A stretch of 64,000 nt of DNA from Mycobacterium sp. MBM (lineage in GTDB: Bacteria > Actinomycetota > Actinomycetes > Mycobacteriales > Mycobacteriaceae): NCBI GenBank assembly GCA_021648845.1, contig JAKJHY010000031.1, positions 1 to 64,000 on the forward strand, given 5' to 3'. How positions within the stretch are numbered: the first letter of the stretch is position 1; every line of letters starts with the position of its first letter. Shown in pieces: positions 7,946 through 16,616 of the stretch. The notes under the pieces are model-generated. The model saw only the letters and a program-made list of their open reading frames with translations. It searched no databases and was not told where the DNA came from. The translations under genes and the position numbers were made by a program.

Positions 7946-8718
7946 CCGACCTTTTCCGTCTCGACGGCAAGGTCGCGGTGGTCACCGGCGGAGGCCGCGG
8001 TCTCGGTGTGATGATCGCCCGCGGGTTGCTGGAGGCCGGTGCGGCCAAGGTCTACCTGGCCGCGCGCAAGGAGAACGAACTGCAGTCCGCGGTGGCCGAG
8101 CTGTCAGCGCTGGGCGCCGTCGAGGGCATCCCCGCCGACCTGGGTACGGCCGAGGGGGTGCAGACCCTCGCCGATGCGGTGGCGGCGCGTGAAGATGCCG
8201 TGCATGTGCTGTTCAACAACGCCGGTGCGGCCTGGGGCGCGGCCTTCGAGGAATTTCCCGAATCCGGTTTCGACAAGGTCTTCGACGTCAACGTCAAGGG
8301 CGTGTTCCTGCTGACCCGGGCGCTGGTCCCGCTGTTGCGGGCCGCGGCCACCGAGCAGGACCCGGCCCGGGTGATCAACACCGGCAGCATCGACGGGTTC
8401 CTGGTTCCCGAGATCGGCCGCAACAACTTCTCCTACAGCGCCAGCAAGGCCGCCGTGCACATGCTCACCCGGCACCTGTCCGGCGAGCTGGCACCCGAGA
8501 TCCTGGTGAATGCCATTGCGCCCGGGCTCTTCCCGTCGAAGATGACCAAGACGCTGATGGCGGCCGGTGCGGATGCCGTCGGCGCGGCCATACCGCTCAA
8601 GCGGGTGGGGCAACCCGAGGACATGGCCGGAATCGCGGTGTTCCTGTCCAGCCGGGCCAGTAGTTACATCACCGGAACCGTTGTCGCGGTGGACGGCGGG
8701 CTCAGCACCATCCGCTAG
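7942..8718 (+). CDS. SDR-family NAD(P)-dependent oxidoreductase (RhlG/gluconate dehydrogenase-like)
   Basis: A 258-residue classical short-chain dehydrogenase. The cofactor motif TGGGRGLG lies at residues 16-23, NNAG near 93, the catalytic Ser in INTGSIDG, and YSASK (Tyr-x3-Lys) near residue 170. The C-terminus ends with the usual GTVVAVDGG. The GTG start overlaps the tetR stop by four bases. The sequence resembles 3-oxoacyl or RhlG-type ketoreductases acting on acyl or ketone substrates, but the substrate is unknown. The gene is likely under control of the preceding TetR protein. Confidence 0.88.
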   Translation: MTDLFRLDGKVAVVTGGGRGLGVMIARGLLEAGAAKVYLAARKENELQSAVAELSALGAVEGIPADLGTAEGVQTLADAVAAREDAVHVLFNNAGAAWGAAFEEFPESGFDKVFDVNVKGVFLLTRALVPLLRAAATEQDPARVINTGSIDGFLVPEIGRNNFSYSASKAAVHMLTRHLSGELAPEILVNAIAPGLFPSKMTKTLMAAGADAVGAAIPLKRVGQPEDMAGIAVFLSSRASSYITGTVVAVDGGLSTIR

Positions 8719-8750
8719 AAAGCCCCTTTCGGGCGACGATGTGTGAACCT

Positions 8751-8799
8751 CGTCGCAGTCGGGTAGTCGGTATACATGTGTTCACCGAAGACTGCGACG
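8751..8799. promoter_or_regulatory. Inverted repeat in the promoter of the reductase-desaturase operon
   Basis: CGTCGCAGTC at 8751-8760 and its exact complement GACTGCGACG at 8790-8799 flank a 29-base spacer that holds TATACATGTG. A second, offset pair, GTGAAC at 8743-8748 and GTTCAC at 8780-8785, overlaps it. The arms lie just upstream of the ribosome binding site of the ferredoxin reductase gene, so they may be an operator or a hairpin in the leader. No regulator can be assigned. Confidence 0.45.
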
Positions 8800-8810
8800 C
8801 GGGAGGTCCG

Positions 8811-9959
8811 ATGGTGCTGAATTTGCGAGGTTTGACGCGTTGGGGTGAGGCGCCGGCGCGCGATGTTGCCACCGCGAGCACCTCGAAGATCAACCTCATT
8901 CGGGGTCTCGCGGCCCGTGCCACCACGCCGTTGCTGCCCGACGACTATCTGAAGATGCTCAACCCGCTGTGGACGGCGCGGGAACTGCGCGGCGAGGTCG
9001 TGGACGTGCGCAAGGAGACCGACGATACGGCCACCGTCACCATCAAACCGGGGTGGGGTTTCGCGGCGGACTATCAACCCGGCCAGTACGTCGGGATCGG
9101 GCTGCGGATCGACGGTCGATGGCACTGGCGGTCGTACTCGCTGACCTCGGTGCCCCGCCGGGACAACAAGTTGATCGCGATCACCGTGAAGGCGACCCCC
9201 GAGGGCTTTCTCTCGACGCATCTGGTCAACGGAGTGAAAACCGGAACGATCGTTCGCTTGGCATCGCCGAAGGGGGATTTCGCGATGCCGGATCCGCCGC
9301 CGCCGTCGATCCTGTTCGTCACCGCCGGTAGCGGGATCACCCCGGTGATGGCGATGCTGCGGTCGATCGCGGCGCGCAGCGAGAACGGCCGGCAGGCGAT
9401 CACCGATATCGTGCACATCCACTCGGCTCCCACTGCGAACGACGTGATCTTTCACGACGAACTGCAGGAACTTCACCGGAGTCGCGAGGGATATCGGCTG
9501 CACCTGCAGTTGACCGAAGAGGCCGGGCACCTGGACTTCGGCGACCTCGACGAGATCGTTCCCGACTGGAAGGACCGCCCAACCTGGGCGTGTGGGCCGC
9601 CGGCCATGCTCGACACCATCGAGGCGGTCTGGTCCGAAGCCGGGGTGCCCGCCGACCGGCTGCACATGGAGCGGTTCGTCATCGCCCGAACCGACAAGGG
9701 TGGTGAGGGAGGCACCGTCACATTCGCGTTGTCGGACAAGACGATCGAGGTGGACGGCGCCACATCGCTGCTGGAAGCGGGGGAGAAGGTGGGCATCCAG
9801 ATGCCGTTCGGCTGCCGAATGGGGATCTGTCAGACCTGCGTGCTGCCCTTGGAGTCCGGGCATGTCAGGGACTTCCGCTCCGGTGCCGAGCATGGCGAGG
9901 GCGATCGGATTCAGACCTGCATCTCGGCGGCGTCCGGGAACTGCACACTCAACGTCTAG
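8811..9959 (+). CDS. Ferredoxin reductase with C-terminal [2Fe-2S] domain, desaturase partner (Rv3230c-like)
   Basis: A 382-residue electron-transfer flavoprotein that passes electrons from NADPH through FAD and a plant-type [2Fe-2S] cluster to the neighbouring desaturase. Domains in order: FAD-binding barrel (about 60-155; RSYSLTS), NAD(P)-binding domain (about 160-280; TAGSGITPVMAMLRS and WACGPPAMLD), and a C-terminal ferredoxin domain whose CRMGICQTC plus a distal Cys in QTCIS carries the cluster. The ATG at 8811 follows GGGAGG; an upstream in-frame ATG lacks such a site. The desaturase start lies 11 bases after the stop, so the pair is an operon, as with Rv3230c-desA3 in M. tuberculosis (recalled, not checked). 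Confidence 0.9.
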   Translation: MVLNLRGLTRWGEAPARDVATASTSKINLIRGLAARATTPLLPDDYLKMLNPLWTARELRGEVVDVRKETDDTATVTIKPGWGFAADYQPGQYVGIGLRIDGRWHWRSYSLTSVPRRDNKLIAITVKATPEGFLSTHLVNGVKTGTIVRLASPKGDFAMPDPPPPSILFVTAGSGITPVMAMLRSIAARSENGRQAITDIVHIHSAPTANDVIFHDELQELHRSREGYRLHLQLTEEAGHLDFGDLDEIVPDWKDRPTWACGPPAMLDTIEAVWSEAGVPADRLHMERFVIARTDKGGEGGTVTFALSDKTIEVDGATSLLEAGEKVGIQMPFGCRMGICQTCVLPLESGHVRDFRSGAEHGEGDRIQTCISAASGNCTLNV

Positions 9960-9970
9960 GAGGCATGTTC

Positions 9971-11209
9971 ATGGCCATCACCGATATCAAGGAATACGCC
10001 CACCTCACACCGGAGGATGTCGCCGAACTGGAACGTGAGCTGGACGCGATCAGGACCGATATCGAGGAGTCTCGCGGTGAGCGGGATGCCCGCTATATCC
10101 GCCGGTCCATTCAGTTACAGCGCGCGCTTGCCGTCGGCGGTCGCATCGCATTGTTCAACAGCCGCAACAAATTTGCTTGGGTCGCCGGCACCGGCATGCT
10201 CGCCGCGGCCAAGATCATCGAGAACATGGAACTCGGGCACAACATCACCCACGGACAGTGGGACTGGATGAACGACCCCGAGATCCACTCGACGGAGTGG
10301 GAGTGGGACACCACCTCACCGACCGTGCACTGGAAGAAGTCGCACAACTACATTCACCACAAATACACCAACGTTGTCGGCCTCGATGACGATATCGGCT
10401 ACGGCATCATGCGGCTCACCCGCGATCAGCGGTGGGAGAAATGGATGATCGGAAACCCGCTGTACAACTTCCTGCTCGGCACCCTCTTCGAATGGGGGGT
10501 GGCGCTGCACGGGGTCGAGACCACGAAATGGCGCAAGGGTGAGAAGTCGATGGCAGAGGTCCGCAAGGACCTGCGCATCATCGGCAAGAAGGTCGGCAAG
10601 CAGGTGGGCAAGGACTACATCGTGTTCCCGGCACTGGCCGGACGGAACTGGAAGCACACCCTGGGCGCCAACGCCGTGGCGAACCTGATTCGCAACTACT
10701 GGGCCTACATGGTCATCTTCTGCGGCCACTTCCCGGACGGCGCAGAGAAATTCACCGAGGCCGAGTTCGAGCGCGAAACCCATGGTGAATGGTACCTACG
10801 GCAGATGCTGGGCTCGGCGAACTTTCATGCCGGCCCGCTGATGGCCTTCATGAGCGGGAATCTGTGCTACCAGATCGAACACCATCTGTTCCCGGACCTG
10901 CCGAGCAACCGGTACGCCGAGATCGCAGCGCGCGTGCAGGCCCTGTGTGACAAGTACGATCTGCCCTACACGACGGGTTCCCTTGTGCGCCAGTACAGCC
11001 AGTCGTGGTGGACGATCGCCAAGCTGGCGCTGCCGAATCGATTCCTGAAGGCCACCGCCGACGACGCGCCGGAGACCAACTCGGAGCTGAAATTCCGGAT
11101 CCGAGGCGGCGTCCGAGAGACCTTCGGCGTGGATCCCCGCACCGGTAGGCGCCGCGGGTTGCGCACCGCCCTGCGAGAGCTCCGGTCCGGGGAGATCGCC
11201 GCAGCCTGA
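9971..11209 (+). CDS. Membrane fatty acid (acyl-CoA) desaturase, DesA3-like
   Basis: A 412-residue membrane di-iron desaturase that inserts a cis double bond in long-chain acyl-CoA, probably stearoyl-CoA to oleoyl-CoA. The His boxes are visible: GHNITHGQWDW, HNYIHHKYTN and QIEHHLFPDLPSNRY. The second Met (9971) is preferred because the AGGAGG at 9958-9963 then lies seven bases away; the first ATG at 9965 is only one base from it. It is co-transcribed with its reductase. The C-terminus is basic and Arg-rich. In M. tuberculosis the equivalent enzyme is a target of thiocarlide/isoxyl. The regiochemistry (delta-9) is inferred from the family. Confidence 0.9.
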   Translation: MAITDIKEYAHLTPEDVAELERELDAIRTDIEESRGERDARYIRRSIQLQRALAVGGRIALFNSRNKFAWVAGTGMLAAAKIIENMELGHNITHGQWDWMNDPEIHSTEWEWDTTSPTVHWKKSHNYIHHKYTNVVGLDDDIGYGIMRLTRDQRWEKWMIGNPLYNFLLGTLFEWGVALHGVETTKWRKGEKSMAEVRKDLRIIGKKVGKQVGKDYIVFPALAGRNWKHTLGANAVANLIRNYWAYMVIFCGHFPDGAEKFTEAEFERETHGEWYLRQMLGSANFHAGPLMAFMSGNLCYQIEHHLFPDLPSNRYAEIAARVQALCDKYDLPYTTGSLVRQYSQSWWTIAKLALPNRFLKATADDAPETNSELKFRIRGGVRETFGVDPRTGRRRGLRTALRELRSGEIAAA

Positions 11210-11231
11210 CCGCTCCCGATATCCCGAAGGC

Positions 11232-11237
11232 TAATCT
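11232..11237 (+). promoter_or_regulatory. Predicted -10 element of the acyl-CoA dehydrogenase gene
   Basis: TAATCT, with exactly six bases to the ATG at 11244, so the predicted transcript is leaderless. Confidence 0.5.
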
Positions 11238-11243
11238 GGCGGG

Positions 11244-12941
11244 ATGAAGTCGACCATCCTTTCGCGCCGCGACCTGGACTTCCTGCTTTACGAGTGGCTT
11301 CGGGTGGAGGAACTGACCGCCCGGCCCCGATTCGCCGAGCATTCCCGCGAAACCTTCGACGGGGTGCTGGATCTGTGCGAGCAGCTGGCCGAACGCTACT
11401 TCGCCCCGCACAACAAGCTCAGCGACGCGCACGAGCCGCAGTTCGACGGCACCACCGTGACGGTGATCCCGGAGGTGAAGCAGGCGCTGGAGGCCTTCGC
11501 CAAGGCGGATCTGCTCGGCATGAGTTTCGACGCCGAGCTCGGTGGCGCGCAACTGCCGGTGACCGTGGCGCAGGCGGGCTTTGCCTGGATCTCGGCCGCG
11601 AACACCAGCACCTCGGGCTACCTGATGCTGACCATCGCCAACGCCAACCTGATCGCGCAGTTCGGCAGTCCCGAACAGATCGAAACGTTCGTGAAGCCGA
11701 TGCTGGCGGGACGGTTCACCGGCACCATGGCGCTGTCGGAAACCCAGGCGGGCTCCTCGCTGGCCGATATCACCACCCGCGCCGAACCCCAGGAGGACGG
11801 CAGTTACCGGGTTTTCGGCACCAAGATGTGGATTTCCGGTGCCGAGCACGAACTCTCGGAGAACATCGTCAATCTGGTGCTCGCCAAGATTCCGGGTGGG
11901 CCGGCGGGTACCAAGGGCATCTCGCTGTTCATCGTGCCCAAATTCCTGGCCGACGGGTCCCGAAACGGGGTGGCCATCTCCGGGCTCAATCACAAGATGG
12001 GTCAACGCGGTATCACCAACACCGTGTTGAACTTCGACGGCGCGGTCGGGTATCTGGTCGGCGTACCGCACCGCGGCCTGACCTACATGTTCCACATGAT
12101 GAACGAGGCTCGCCTCGGCGTCGGCATGGGCGCGGTGTCGCTCGGATACACCGGATACCTCAAGTCACTGGCGTACGCCAGGGAGCGTCCCCAGGGGCGG
12201 CTGGTCAAGGATCCGACCAGCCCGCAGGTCCCGATCATCGCCCACGCCGATGTGAAGCGGATGCTGCTGGCGCAGAAGGCCTATGTGGAGGGTGCCCTGG
12301 GCCTGGCGCTGTACTGCGCGCGGCTGACCGACGAAGGCAATACGGCGCTGCTCGACATCTTGACCCCGGTCGCCAAGAGTTGGCCCTCCCAGTGGTGTCT
12401 GGAAGCCAACAACCTGGCCATCCAGGTGCACGGCGGCTATGGCTACACCCGCGAGTACGACGTCGAGCAGCACTACCGGGACAATCGGCTCAATCCCATC
12501 CACGAGGGCACCCACGGAATCCAGAGTTTGGACCTGCTGGGCCGCAAGGTCACCCAGGACGGCGGCGCCAGCCTGGCCGCGCTGTCGGAGCGGATCGGGG
12601 CGACCGTCGCCAGAGCCGGTGACGATCCGTTGGGCATCCAGTTGGAGGCGTCCTGGCAGCGCCTGCTGTCCGTGACCGCAGCGATGTTCGCCTCCGGCGA
12701 TACCGCGGCCGCGATGGCCAACAGTGCGATCTATCTGGAGGCATTCGGGCACATCGTCATCGCGTGGATCTGGCTGGAGCAGTACCTGGCGACCGACGGT
12801 CAGGCGGGCGATTTCTACGAGGGCAAGCGCCGGGCCGCCCAGTTCTTCTTCCGGTATGAACTGCCGAAGACCGGACCGCACCTGGATTTGCTGGCCTGTC
12901 TGGACCGGACCACGCTGGAGATGCAGGACAACTGGTTCTGA
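11244..12941 (+). CDS. Acyl-CoA dehydrogenase (FadE type, long form)
   Basis: A 565-residue FAD-dependent acyl-CoA dehydrogenase for fatty acid or related acyl-CoA oxidation. Order: N-terminal helical extension typical of the long FadE5/FadE-like class (1-75), N-terminal domain, middle beta domain with MALSETQAGSSLADI (about 160-175) and the KMWISGAEHE flavin contact, then the C-terminal helical domain with QVHGGYGYTREYDVEQHYRDNR (near 395-415) and HEGTHGIQSLDLLGRK, which supplies the catalytic base region. Length near 560-600 fits this class rather than the 380-residue class. The ATG has a -10-like TAATCT six bases upstream. It stands alone between the desaturase operon and the tctC relic. 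Confidence 0.9.
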   Translation: MKSTILSRRDLDFLLYEWLRVEELTARPRFAEHSRETFDGVLDLCEQLAERYFAPHNKLSDAHEPQFDGTTVTVIPEVKQALEAFAKADLLGMSFDAELGGAQLPVTVAQAGFAWISAANTSTSGYLMLTIANANLIAQFGSPEQIETFVKPMLAGRFTGTMALSETQAGSSLADITTRAEPQEDGSYRVFGTKMWISGAEHELSENIVNLVLAKIPGGPAGTKGISLFIVPKFLADGSRNGVAISGLNHKMGQRGITNTVLNFDGAVGYLVGVPHRGLTYMFHMMNEARLGVGMGAVSLGYTGYLKSLAYARERPQGRLVKDPTSPQVPIIAHADVKRMLLAQKAYVEGALGLALYCARLTDEGNTALLDILTPVAKSWPSQWCLEANNLAIQVHGGYGYTREYDVEQHYRDNRLNPIHEGTHGIQSLDLLGRKVTQDGGASLAALSERIGATVARAGDDPLGIQLEASWQRLLSVTAAMFASGDTAAAMANSAIYLEAFGHIVIAWIWLEQYLATDGQAGDFYEGKRRAAQFFFRYELPKTGPHLDLLACLDRTTLEMQDNWF

Positions 12942-13048
12942 GATCGCCCCGTTCCGCGCTGCGGTAACTACATGGCATGTGCGCTTTCTGATGCCACCGT
13001 CAAGAGGGCGACGGGGCCGGAGGAACTGCACGGGCAGGGGAGTGTTCC

Positions 13049-13405
13049 ATGGTTATCCGGCACGCCCGGCTGCGTCCCGCGGTCGCACTGGAGGTCGCGG
13101 TCGCCCCGGCCGACGGTTCGGTGCCCTCGATCCAGAACGCCTCGCTGTACGCCATCACTCCGCTCGCGGTCACCGCCGATGAGGTCGACGGGCTCAAGGC
13201 GACGTTCGACAGCGAGGCGTACCAAGATTTCAACGAGCAGAACAGCCTCACTCCGATGGAGATCCCCGGGCACGAGGTGCTGGCTCAGCTCAGCGAGGAC
13301 AAGCAGCGCCACGCCGAACTGATCCGACAGAACGCCATCGATCTGCGCGAGGCCGGGCTGCGGCCGGCTCCCCGAGCCGGCGACCGCGATCCAAGATCGG
13401 CATGA
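13049..13405 (+). pseudogene. Decayed tandem copy of tctC with internal in-frame deletions
   Basis: An open frame of 118 codons whose parts align in order with the intact tctC gene 460 bases downstream. Its first 15 or so residues (RLRPAVALE) match the tctC N-terminus (RLRPRAALA). Residues 23-46 match tctC residues near 98-121 (IQNASL..ITPLAV). Residues 49-105 match the last 55 residues (GLKATF, NEQNSLTPME, EDKQR.AEL). The lipobox Cys, the whole ligand-binding core and most of both lobes are missing, so it cannot be a working binding protein. The frame, start codon and a GGGGAG ribosome binding site survive. This is best explained as an old duplication trimmed by two deletions that kept the frame. 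Confidence 0.75.
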
Positions 13406-13407
13406 AG

Positions 13408-13437
13408 CGATACCAATTATGGCTTGGACAGGTATCG
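13408..13437. promoter_or_regulatory. Inverted repeat upstream of tctC
   Basis: CGATACC at 13408-13414 and GGTATCG at 13431-13437 are exact complements with a 16-base spacer that itself holds CCAA...TTGG. It lies about 75 bases before tctC, just after the relic stop codon, and is a candidate operator for the tctCBA operon. Confidence 0.35.
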
Positions 13438-13510
13438 AAGGGGTTTCTAAGTTTAGGTGATGGCCGCCACAGTCGTGTCGGACTGAGATCTGAACTGCAG
13501 GAGGTGCCCG

Positions 13511-14524
13511 ATGGCGATCGAAGCCACCCGCCTACGCCCCCGCGCCGCGCTGGCCGCAGCGGCCGCCGCAGGCCTGATGCTCACCGCCTGCGGCGGAGTG
13601 CAGACCAGCACGGGCGGCGGATCCGGTGACGGCTGGCCGTCCGGCACCGTCGAGATGTATGTCGGCGCCTCCGCGGGCGGTTCCAGCGACCTGATCAGCC
13701 GAGCCGTATCCAAGGGGCTGAGCGATGATCTCGGCGCCTCGTTCCCGGTCATCAACCGGGAGGGCGCCAACGGCGCGCTGGCGGCGGCCGAGGTCGCGAA
13801 CGCCTCGGCGGACGGGTCGAAGATCGCCATCCAGAACGCGTCGCTGTTCACCATCACTCCGCTCGCGGTGAGCCCCGACGAGGTCACCGACATCGACGCC
13901 TTCGACGTGGTCTACGGCGTGTCCCGCGACGACTACGTACTGGTCGCCAGCCCGGGAAGCGGGTTCAGGACCATCGAGGACATGCAGAACGCCGATCGCA
14001 CGGTCCGCTACGGCACCACCGGTGTCGGGACCGGTGCGCAACTGTCCGCCGCGCTGCTGTTCAAGAGCAGCAATGTGCCGGCGGCGGCCGTTCCGTTCGA
14101 TGGCGGCGCACCGGCGCTGGCCGCGGTGCTCGGCAACCAGGTCGAGGTCGCCTCCATCCAGGTGGGTGAGGCGATCGAGAACATCCAGTCCGGCAAGTTG
14201 GTGCCGCTGGCGGTATTCGGACCCGACCGGATCAGCTACCTGCCCGATGTGCCGACGGCCAGGGAACAGGGCGTGGACGTGGAGGTGACGCAGTACCGGT
14301 TCATGACCGTCCCCAAGGGCACCCCGCAGGAGGTCAAGGACAAGCTCGTCGAGGGACTGAAGGCCACCTTCGCCACCGAGGACTACAAGAAGTTCAATGA
14401 GCAGAACAGCCTCACGCCGATGGAGTTGCCGGGTGAGGACGTGCTGACCCAACTCAACGAGGACAAGCAGCGCTATGCCGAGCTGGTCGGGCAGTACGAC
14501 CTCGACCTCCGGAACGCGGGCTGA
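13511..14524 (+). CDS. tctC: Tripartite tricarboxylate transporter, substrate-binding lipoprotein
   Basis: A 337-residue extracytoplasmic binding protein of the TTT (TctCBA) family, which captures a carboxylate and delivers it to the TctAB membrane complex. The N-terminus is a lipoprotein signal (basic start, hydrophobic core, lipobox LTAC with Cys27). The mature part shows the Bug/TctC fold: WPSGTVEMYVGASAGGSSDLISR, then ASFPVINREGANGALAAAEV, and a C-terminal KLVEGLKATF helix. AGGAGG precedes the ATG by seven bases. Its stop overlaps the tctB start by one base. The ligand is unknown; the nearby galactarate/talarate dehydratase suggests a sugar diacid, which is inference. Confidence 0.9.
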   Translation: MAIEATRLRPRAALAAAAAAGLMLTACGGVQTSTGGGSGDGWPSGTVEMYVGASAGGSSDLISRAVSKGLSDDLGASFPVINREGANGALAAAEVANASADGSKIAIQNASLFTITPLAVSPDEVTDIDAFDVVYGVSRDDYVLVASPGSGFRTIEDMQNADRTVRYGTTGVGTGAQLSAALLFKSSNVPAAAVPFDGGAPALAAVLGNQVEVASIQVGEAIENIQSGKLVPLAVFGPDRISYLPDVPTAREQGVDVEVTQYRFMTVPKGTPQEVKDKLVEGLKATFATEDYKKFNEQNSLTPMELPGEDVLTQLNEDKQRYAELVGQYDLDLRNAG

Positions 14525-15066
14525 TGACCGCCGTGGGGGATCCGCACGCGACGCCCGCCCACGACGTCCTCGCCGAGATCGAGGCCGAGGTCGCTCACGA
14601 ATTGCAGGAGGAGCGTCCGCCCGCGGGTGGGCCCGGCTATCAAATCGCGGGTGCGTTGACCGGGCTGGTGATCGGCGTCGCCGGTGCAGCGCTGGCTTCG
14701 GGCTACGGGCTGGGCTCGCTGCGCGAGCCCGGTCCCGGGCTGTGGCCGTTCGTGGTCAGCGTGCTCATCGTGGCCCTGTCGTTGCTGCTGCTGGTGGTGG
14801 GGCGTCGTCTCGACGATGCCGAGAAGTTCACCCGCAGTAGCCTTCTGGTGGCCATCGGTGCCGTCACGTTCGCGGGCTTCGGTCTGCTGATGCCGTTGAT
14901 CGGCTTCGAGATCCCCGCGGTGGTGCTGTGTGTGATCTGGTTGCGATTCCTGGGTGGTGAAAGCTGGCGCAGCACCGCGGTGATCAGCGTCGCCACCACG
15001 GCCGTGTTCTACGCCCTGTTCATCTATGGGCTGCGGGTTCCGCTTCCCCACCTCATCTCCTTCTGA
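14524..15066 (+). CDS. tctB: Tripartite tricarboxylate transporter, small membrane subunit
   Basis: A 180-residue membrane protein with a charged N-terminal tail of about 40 residues followed by four hydrophobic segments (near 42-60, 72-92, 105-140 and 150-170). The GLGSLREPGPGLWPFVVS motif is characteristic of TctB. It starts on the last base of the tctC stop codon and ends 16 bases before tctA, so the three genes are one operon. TctB is the poorly conserved small subunit of the permease; its role in transport is structural or regulatory. Confidence 0.85.
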   Translation: MTAVGDPHATPAHDVLAEIEAEVAHELQEERPPAGGPGYQIAGALTGLVIGVAGAALASGYGLGSLREPGPGLWPFVVSVLIVALSLLLLVVGRRLDDAEKFTRSSLLVAIGAVTFAGFGLLMPLIGFEIPAVVLCVIWLRFLGGESWRSTAVISVATTAVFYALFIYGLRVPLPHLISF

Positions 15067-15082
15067 CTAGGGCCTAACAGTC

Positions 15083-16612
15083 ATGGACTTCAACGCATTC
15101 CTGGATGGGTTCGCCCTCGTCGCCGAACCCCAGAATCTGCTGTACTGCCTGATGGGTGTGCTCATCGGCATGGTCATCGGTGTGCTGCCCGGCCTCGGTC
15201 CGGCCGCCACCATCGCGATCCTGCTGCCGATCACCTACACCATCGACCCGGTGGCCGCGATCATCATGCTGGCCGGCATCTACTACGGCGCCCAGTACGG
15301 CGGCACCATCACCTCGGTGCTGTTGCGGCTGCCCGGTGAAGCCTCCTCGGTGGTCACCGTCTTCGATGGCTTCGCGCTCGCCAAACAGGGCAAGGCCGGC
15401 ACCGCGTTGGGTATCGCCGCCGTCGGATCCTTTGTCGGAGCCACCATCTCGATCATCGGGCTGACACTGCTGGCGCCCGTGGTGGCCGAGATCGCGCTCG
15501 ACTTCGGCCCGCCCGAATACGCGGCGCTGGCCTTGCTCGGCGTGCTGCTGGTGGCCACCATCGGTAGCGGCAACAAGCTCAAGGCGCTGATCGCCGGAGC
15601 TGTCGGCCTGCTGCTCGCCACCGTGGGCCGGGACAGCTTCAGCGGTGCGTCCCGCTTCACCTTCGACAGCCTGCAACTGGCCGACGGCATCGACTTCGTC
15701 GTCGTGGCGATGGGGCTGTTCGGCGTCGGGGAGATCCTCTACAACCTGGAGCAGCGCCACGGTAAGACACATGTCCCGGCCAAGGTCGGCAACGTGTGGC
15801 CGTCGCGCAAGGAGCTCCGGCAGTCGTCCGGTGCCATCGGACGCGGATCGGTCATCGGTTTCGTGCTGGGTGTGCTGCCCGGCGGCGGTGCCACCCTGTC
15901 GTCCATCGTGGCCTACGCCACCGAGAAGCGACGCTCCAAGACCCCCGAGCGTTTCGGTCGCGGCGCCATCGAGGGCGTCGCCGCTCCGGAGACCGCGAAC
16001 AACGCGGCGGCCACCTCGTCGTTCATCCCGTTGCTCACCATCGGCCTGCCCGCCAACGCCTCGATGGCAATGCTGTTCGGCGCGTTGCTGATCCTGGGCA
16101 TCTCGCCCGGCCCGCAGCTGGTCGATGAGCATCCCGACGTGTTCTGGGGTGTCATCAACTCGATGTACATCGGCAACATCCTGCTGCTGATCCTGTCGAT
16201 TCCGTTGGTGGGCCTGTTCGTGCGGATCCTGCGGGTGCGCCCGGCGATCCTGGCGCCGATCACCGCACTCATCACCATCCTGGGCGTCTACACCATCAAC
16301 AACTCGACCTTCGACATCTTCGTGATGCTGGCCTTCGGCATCGTCGGCTACCTGATGAAGAAGGCCGGTTTCGATCCCGGGCCGATGGTGTTGGCGTTCG
16401 TGCTGGGCACCATCATCGAGGCCAGCACGCGACGTTCCCTATTGATATTCGACGGGGATCCGACCGGCTTTGTCACCCGGCCCATCTCGGGCGGCATCCT
16501 GGCGGTCTTCCTGCTGCTGGTGCTGCTGCCGGTGGTCCAGCACGTGCGCCACCGGCGTGCCGCGGCGTCCGCGCCCGCCAAGGTCGATGACGCCGAAAGC
16601 GTGACGCGCTAG
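15083..16612 (+). CDS. tctA: Tripartite tricarboxylate transporter, large permease subunit
   Basis: A 509-residue permease with about eleven or twelve transmembrane segments. It holds the TctA hallmarks: IGMVIGVLPGLGPAATIAIL near residue 30, YYGAQYGGTITSVLLRLPGE near 70, a second VIGFVLGVLPGGGATLSS near 258, and EGVAAPETANNAAATSSFIPLLTIGLP near 300. The two GxLPGxG motifs are internal-repeat signatures of the substrate path. It is driven by the ion gradient rather than ATP. It is the last gene of tctCBA; downstream lies the decayed HNH gene on the opposite strand. Confidence 0.92.
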   Translation: MDFNAFLDGFALVAEPQNLLYCLMGVLIGMVIGVLPGLGPAATIAILLPITYTIDPVAAIIMLAGIYYGAQYGGTITSVLLRLPGEASSVVTVFDGFALAKQGKAGTALGIAAVGSFVGATISIIGLTLLAPVVAEIALDFGPPEYAALALLGVLLVATIGSGNKLKALIAGAVGLLLATVGRDSFSGASRFTFDSLQLADGIDFVVVAMGLFGVGEILYNLEQRHGKTHVPAKVGNVWPSRKELRQSSGAIGRGSVIGFVLGVLPGGGATLSSIVAYATEKRRSKTPERFGRGAIEGVAAPETANNAAATSSFIPLLTIGLPANASMAMLFGALLILGISPGPQLVDEHPDVFWGVINSMYIGNILLLILSIPLVGLFVRILRVRPAILAPITALITILGVYTINNSTFDIFVMLAFGIVGYLMKKAGFDPGPMVLAFVLGTIIEASTRRSLLIFDGDPTGFVTRPISGGILAVFLLLVLLPVVQHVRHRRAAASAPAKVDDAESVTR

Positions 16613-16616
16613 TTCG

